Shown here one piece after another: positions 15,091 through 16,758 of a stretch of 16,758 bases of DNA. The notes below the pieces were generated by a model, which saw only the letters and a program-made list of their open reading frames with translations, made no database searches and was not told the origin of the DNA. The DNA lies in the NCBI GenBank assembly GCA_020443005.1, contig JAGRJA010000107.1:1-16758 (forward strand), read 5' to 3'. Origin of the DNA: Pseudomonadales bacterium (GTDB lineage: Bacteria > Pseudomonadota > Gammaproteobacteria > Pseudomonadales > UBA7239). Positions within the stretch are counted from its first letter, which is position 1. The number at the start of each line of letters is the position of its first letter. Position numbers and translations under genes: made by a program.

Positions 15091-16173
15091 ATGGCGATAA
15101 AAACGCTAAAAATAAAGGATTTAAGGAATATCAAAGAGGCTTCCTTTTCAGATCTAAATCAAATCAATGTGATATTTGGAAAGAATGCGAGCGGAAAAAC
15201 AAGTGTTCTGGAAGCTATATATTTATTAGGCTTGGCCAAGTCATTTCGGAGTCAAAGTCATATAGCCCTGATCAACAGGGATGCCGAGGAGCTTGTTATA
15301 CACGCCACCTTGCAAGACCAGACCGGAATAGGTGTCAGGAAAACACTACCCTCTAAAAGCCTGTATAAAATCAACGGCAAGCCGGCGCAATCTGCAGCAG
15401 ATTTGGCACAAAATCTTCCGCTACAATTAATAAACAGCGATTCATTTCATTTGCTTTCTGGAGGCCCTGGATTAAGGAGAAGTTATCTGGATAAAGGAGT
15501 GTTCCACGTGGAACACGGGTTTTTGCCGACATGGAGGCGGGCTCAAAAAGCATTAAAACAAAGAAATACAATGCTTAAGCGTGGTAGAATCAGCTACAGT
15601 GAGCTACACCCATGGGATGTGGAACTTATTGAAAATACAGAGATTATTCATGGTTTGCGGCAGTTATATATAGAGACCCTAAAACAAGAGCTTTCATTGC
15701 TGACCAGAGAGTTTGCAAATTTTGGCGAGGCTCTGACAATTGATTACTTTGCAGGTTGGGATCAGGTTAACATGAGTTTTGAAGAGGCTTTGGAAAGAGC
15801 CTTTAGGCGGGATAGTGTTTCAGGCTTTTCCACTGTTGGCCCACACAGGGCCGATATCAAAATAAAGATCGGAGGATTTCCCGCCATCGATGTTTTATCC
15901 AGGGGCCAACAGAAAACTCTTGTCGCAATGATGCAAGTGGCTCAAGGGACTGGTGTTTATAGGGCCACCGGACAAAAGCCGGTTTTTCTTGTTGATGATA
16001 TTGGTGCAGAACTGGATGCTGCTAATGGGGTTAAATTACTTTCTATGCTTGCCGACACTGGGCTGCAGCTATTTATCACCGCCATAAACCCTCAAGATGC
16101 AAATCTGGAGGGTTTAAGTGTGAATAACCCTGGTTGGTTTCATGTGGAACATGGGCGGGTCGCCAGGGTATAA
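15091..16173 (+). CDS. recF: DNA replication and repair protein RecF
   Basis: RecF is an SMC-like ABC ATPase that acts with RecO and RecR to load RecA at single-strand gaps and stalled forks. The 360 residues are the usual length. Walker A is GKNASGKTS (30-38), with Ala33 where E. coli has Gly. The ABC signature is LSRGQQKTL, and Walker B is in FLVDDIGAELDA. The motif FHVEHG occurs twice, at 138-143 and at 350-355 near the C-terminus. The first copy is encoded by a perfect parS site and the second by a degenerate one. The ATG is at 15091 without a clear ribosome site. It is followed 38 bases later by gyrB. Confidence 0.96.
   Translation: MAIKTLKIKDLRNIKEASFSDLNQINVIFGKNASGKTSVLEAIYLLGLAKSFRSQSHIALINRDAEELVIHATLQDQTGIGVRKTLPSKSLYKINGKPAQSAADLAQNLPLQLINSDSFHLLSGGPGLRRSYLDKGVFHVEHGFLPTWRRAQKALKQRNTMLKRGRISYSELHPWDVELIENTEIIHGLRQLYIETLKQELSLLTREFANFGEALTIDYFAGWDQVNMSFEEALERAFRRDSVSGFSTVGPHRADIKIKIGGFPAIDVLSRGQQKTLVAMMQVAQGTGVYRATGQKPVFLVDDIGAELDAANGVKLLSMLADTGLQLFITAINPQDANLEGLSVNNPGWFHVEHGRVARV
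15499..15516. promoter_or_regulatory. parS: parS centromere site inside recF
   Basis: GTGTTCCACGTGGAACAC is a perfect 18-base palindrome. Its inner 16 bases (15500-15515) match the parS form TGTTCCACGTGGAACA known from pseudomonads. It is bound by ParB, encoded in the window at 3584-4519. It lies in recF codons 137-142 (V-F-H-V-E-H), about 3.2 kb from the likely oriC, where origin-proximal parS sites are expected. The E. coli RecF sequence keeps F-H-x-E at this place, so a conserved peptide hosts the site. Confidence 0.93.
16136..16151. promoter_or_regulatory. Degenerate parS-like site at the recF 3' end
   Basis: GGTTTCATGTGGAACA matches 13 of 16 bases of TGTTCCACGTGGAACA; the right half (GTGGAACA) is intact and the left half carries the mismatches, including loss of the central CG. 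It falls on the second FHVEHG codon run of recF (codons 348-354). ParB may bind it weakly or not at all. Confidence 0.4.
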
Positions 16174-16211
16174 ATATGCAAGTTGTTGATTTTTAATGGA
16201 GCAAGGTTTTT

Positions 16212-16758
16212 ATGACAGAGCAAAATAGTTACGATTCCTCCAGTATAAAGGTTCTTAAAGGGCTGGATGCTGTCAGAAAACGGCCCGGGATGTATATAGG
16301 CGATACTGATGACGGAACGGGCCTCCATCATATGGTTTTTGAGGTGGTTGATAACTCGATTGATGAGGCTTTAGCAGGATTTTGTTCGGAAATAAAGATA
16401 GTTATTCACCCCGATGAATCGATAACCGTTTGTGATAATGGGCGAGGAATACCGACAGAAATTCACGAAGAAGGTGTGTCAGCGGCAGAAGTCATTATGA
16501 CTGTTTTGCATGCCGGTGGTAAGTTTGATGATAACACCTATAAAGTGTCAGGGGGTTTGCATGGAGTAGGTGTTTCTGTCGTAAATGCGCTATCTGAGAT
16601 GTTAAAACTAACGATTCGGCGTGGTGGAAAGGTTTTTGAGCAGGTTTATCACCACGGTGTTCCTGCAGCCCCACTGGAGGCCGTTGGAGAAACCACCTCT
16701 ACAGGTACGGAAATAAGTTTTAAGCCCTCATCAGAAACCTTTTCTAATATTGTGTTTC
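16212..16758 (+). CDS. gyrB: DNA gyrase subunit B, N-terminal part (partial)
   Basis: GyrB is the ATPase subunit of DNA gyrase, which introduces negative supercoils with GyrA. The window holds the first 182 codons of about 800 and ends inside the frame. The GHKL ATPase fold is clear: KRPGMYIGDTDDGTGLHH (23-40), EVVDNSIDEALAG (44-56) with catalytic Glu44 and Mg-binding Asn48, DNGRGIPTEIH (75-85), and the ATP lid VLHAGGKFDD to GGLHGVGVSVVNALS. The sequence is very close to E. coli GyrB. The ATG at 16212 has a good ribosome site (GGAGCAAGG) and follows recF by 38 bases. Confidence 0.98.
   Translation, partial: MTEQNSYDSSSIKVLKGLDAVRKRPGMYIGDTDDGTGLHHMVFEVVDNSIDEALAGFCSEIKIVIHPDESITVCDNGRGIPTEIHEEGVSAAEVIMTVLHAGGKFDDNTYKVSGGLHGVGVSVVNALSEMLKLTIRRGGKVFEQVYHHGVPAAPLEAVGETTSTGTEISFKPSSETFSNIVF

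Noticed and set aside
1..16758. CRISPR arrays, tRNA or rRNA genes, insertion sequences, toxin-antitoxin or defence genes
   Set aside because: No regularly spaced repeats, cloverleaf-like genes, transposase motifs or unassigned accessory frames were found; all sizeable frames belong to known core genes.

Overview
This window is the chromosomal origin region of a gammaproteobacterium. The layout is the Pseudomonas-type one: rpmH-rnpA-yidD-yidC-mnmE-mnmG-rsmG-parA-parB-atp genes run leftward on the minus strand, and dnaA-dnaN-recF-gyrB run rightward on the plus strand. The proteins resemble Pseudomonadales/Oceanospirillales/Cellvibrionales homologues by recall, but base composition is only moderate to AT-rich, so it is not a typical high-GC Pseudomonas. 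I cannot name the genus.

Minus strand, read right to left from 12054. rpmH has its own promoter, followed closely by rnpA, yidD, yidC and mnmE (ribosomal protein L34, RNase P protein, two membrane-insertion proteins and a tRNA-modification GTPase). A 365-base AT-rich gap (7848-8212) follows. Then comes the tight cluster mnmG, rsmG, parA, parB (tRNA U34 modification, 16S rRNA methylation, chromosome segregation). A 115-base gap with a good sigma70-type promoter then leads into the ATP synthase operon atpI-B-E-F-H-A, which runs off the left edge inside atpA.

Plus strand from 12386: dnaA (TTG start), dnaN, a 134-base gap, recF, and the first 182 codons of gyrB, cut by the right edge. The genes diverge at 12055-12385. 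That gap is very AT-rich and carries a perfect DnaA box, so it is the most likely oriC. The mnmE-mnmG gap also looks origin-like, with an AT-rich block next to mnmG followed by DnaA-box-like sites, as in E. coli oriC beside mnmG.

The genes link initiation (DnaA at oriC), elongation (beta clamp), gap repair (RecF), topology (GyrB) and segregation (ParAB). A perfect parS centromere site lies inside recF, about 3 kb from the likely origin. I saw no mobile element, CRISPR array, rRNA, tRNA, toxin or defence gene, and no previously undescribed multi-gene system. Points worth a second look are the parS sites tied to a repeated FHVEHG peptide in RecF, the second origin-like gap, an altered RNR motif in RnpA, and unusually frequent TTG start codons.
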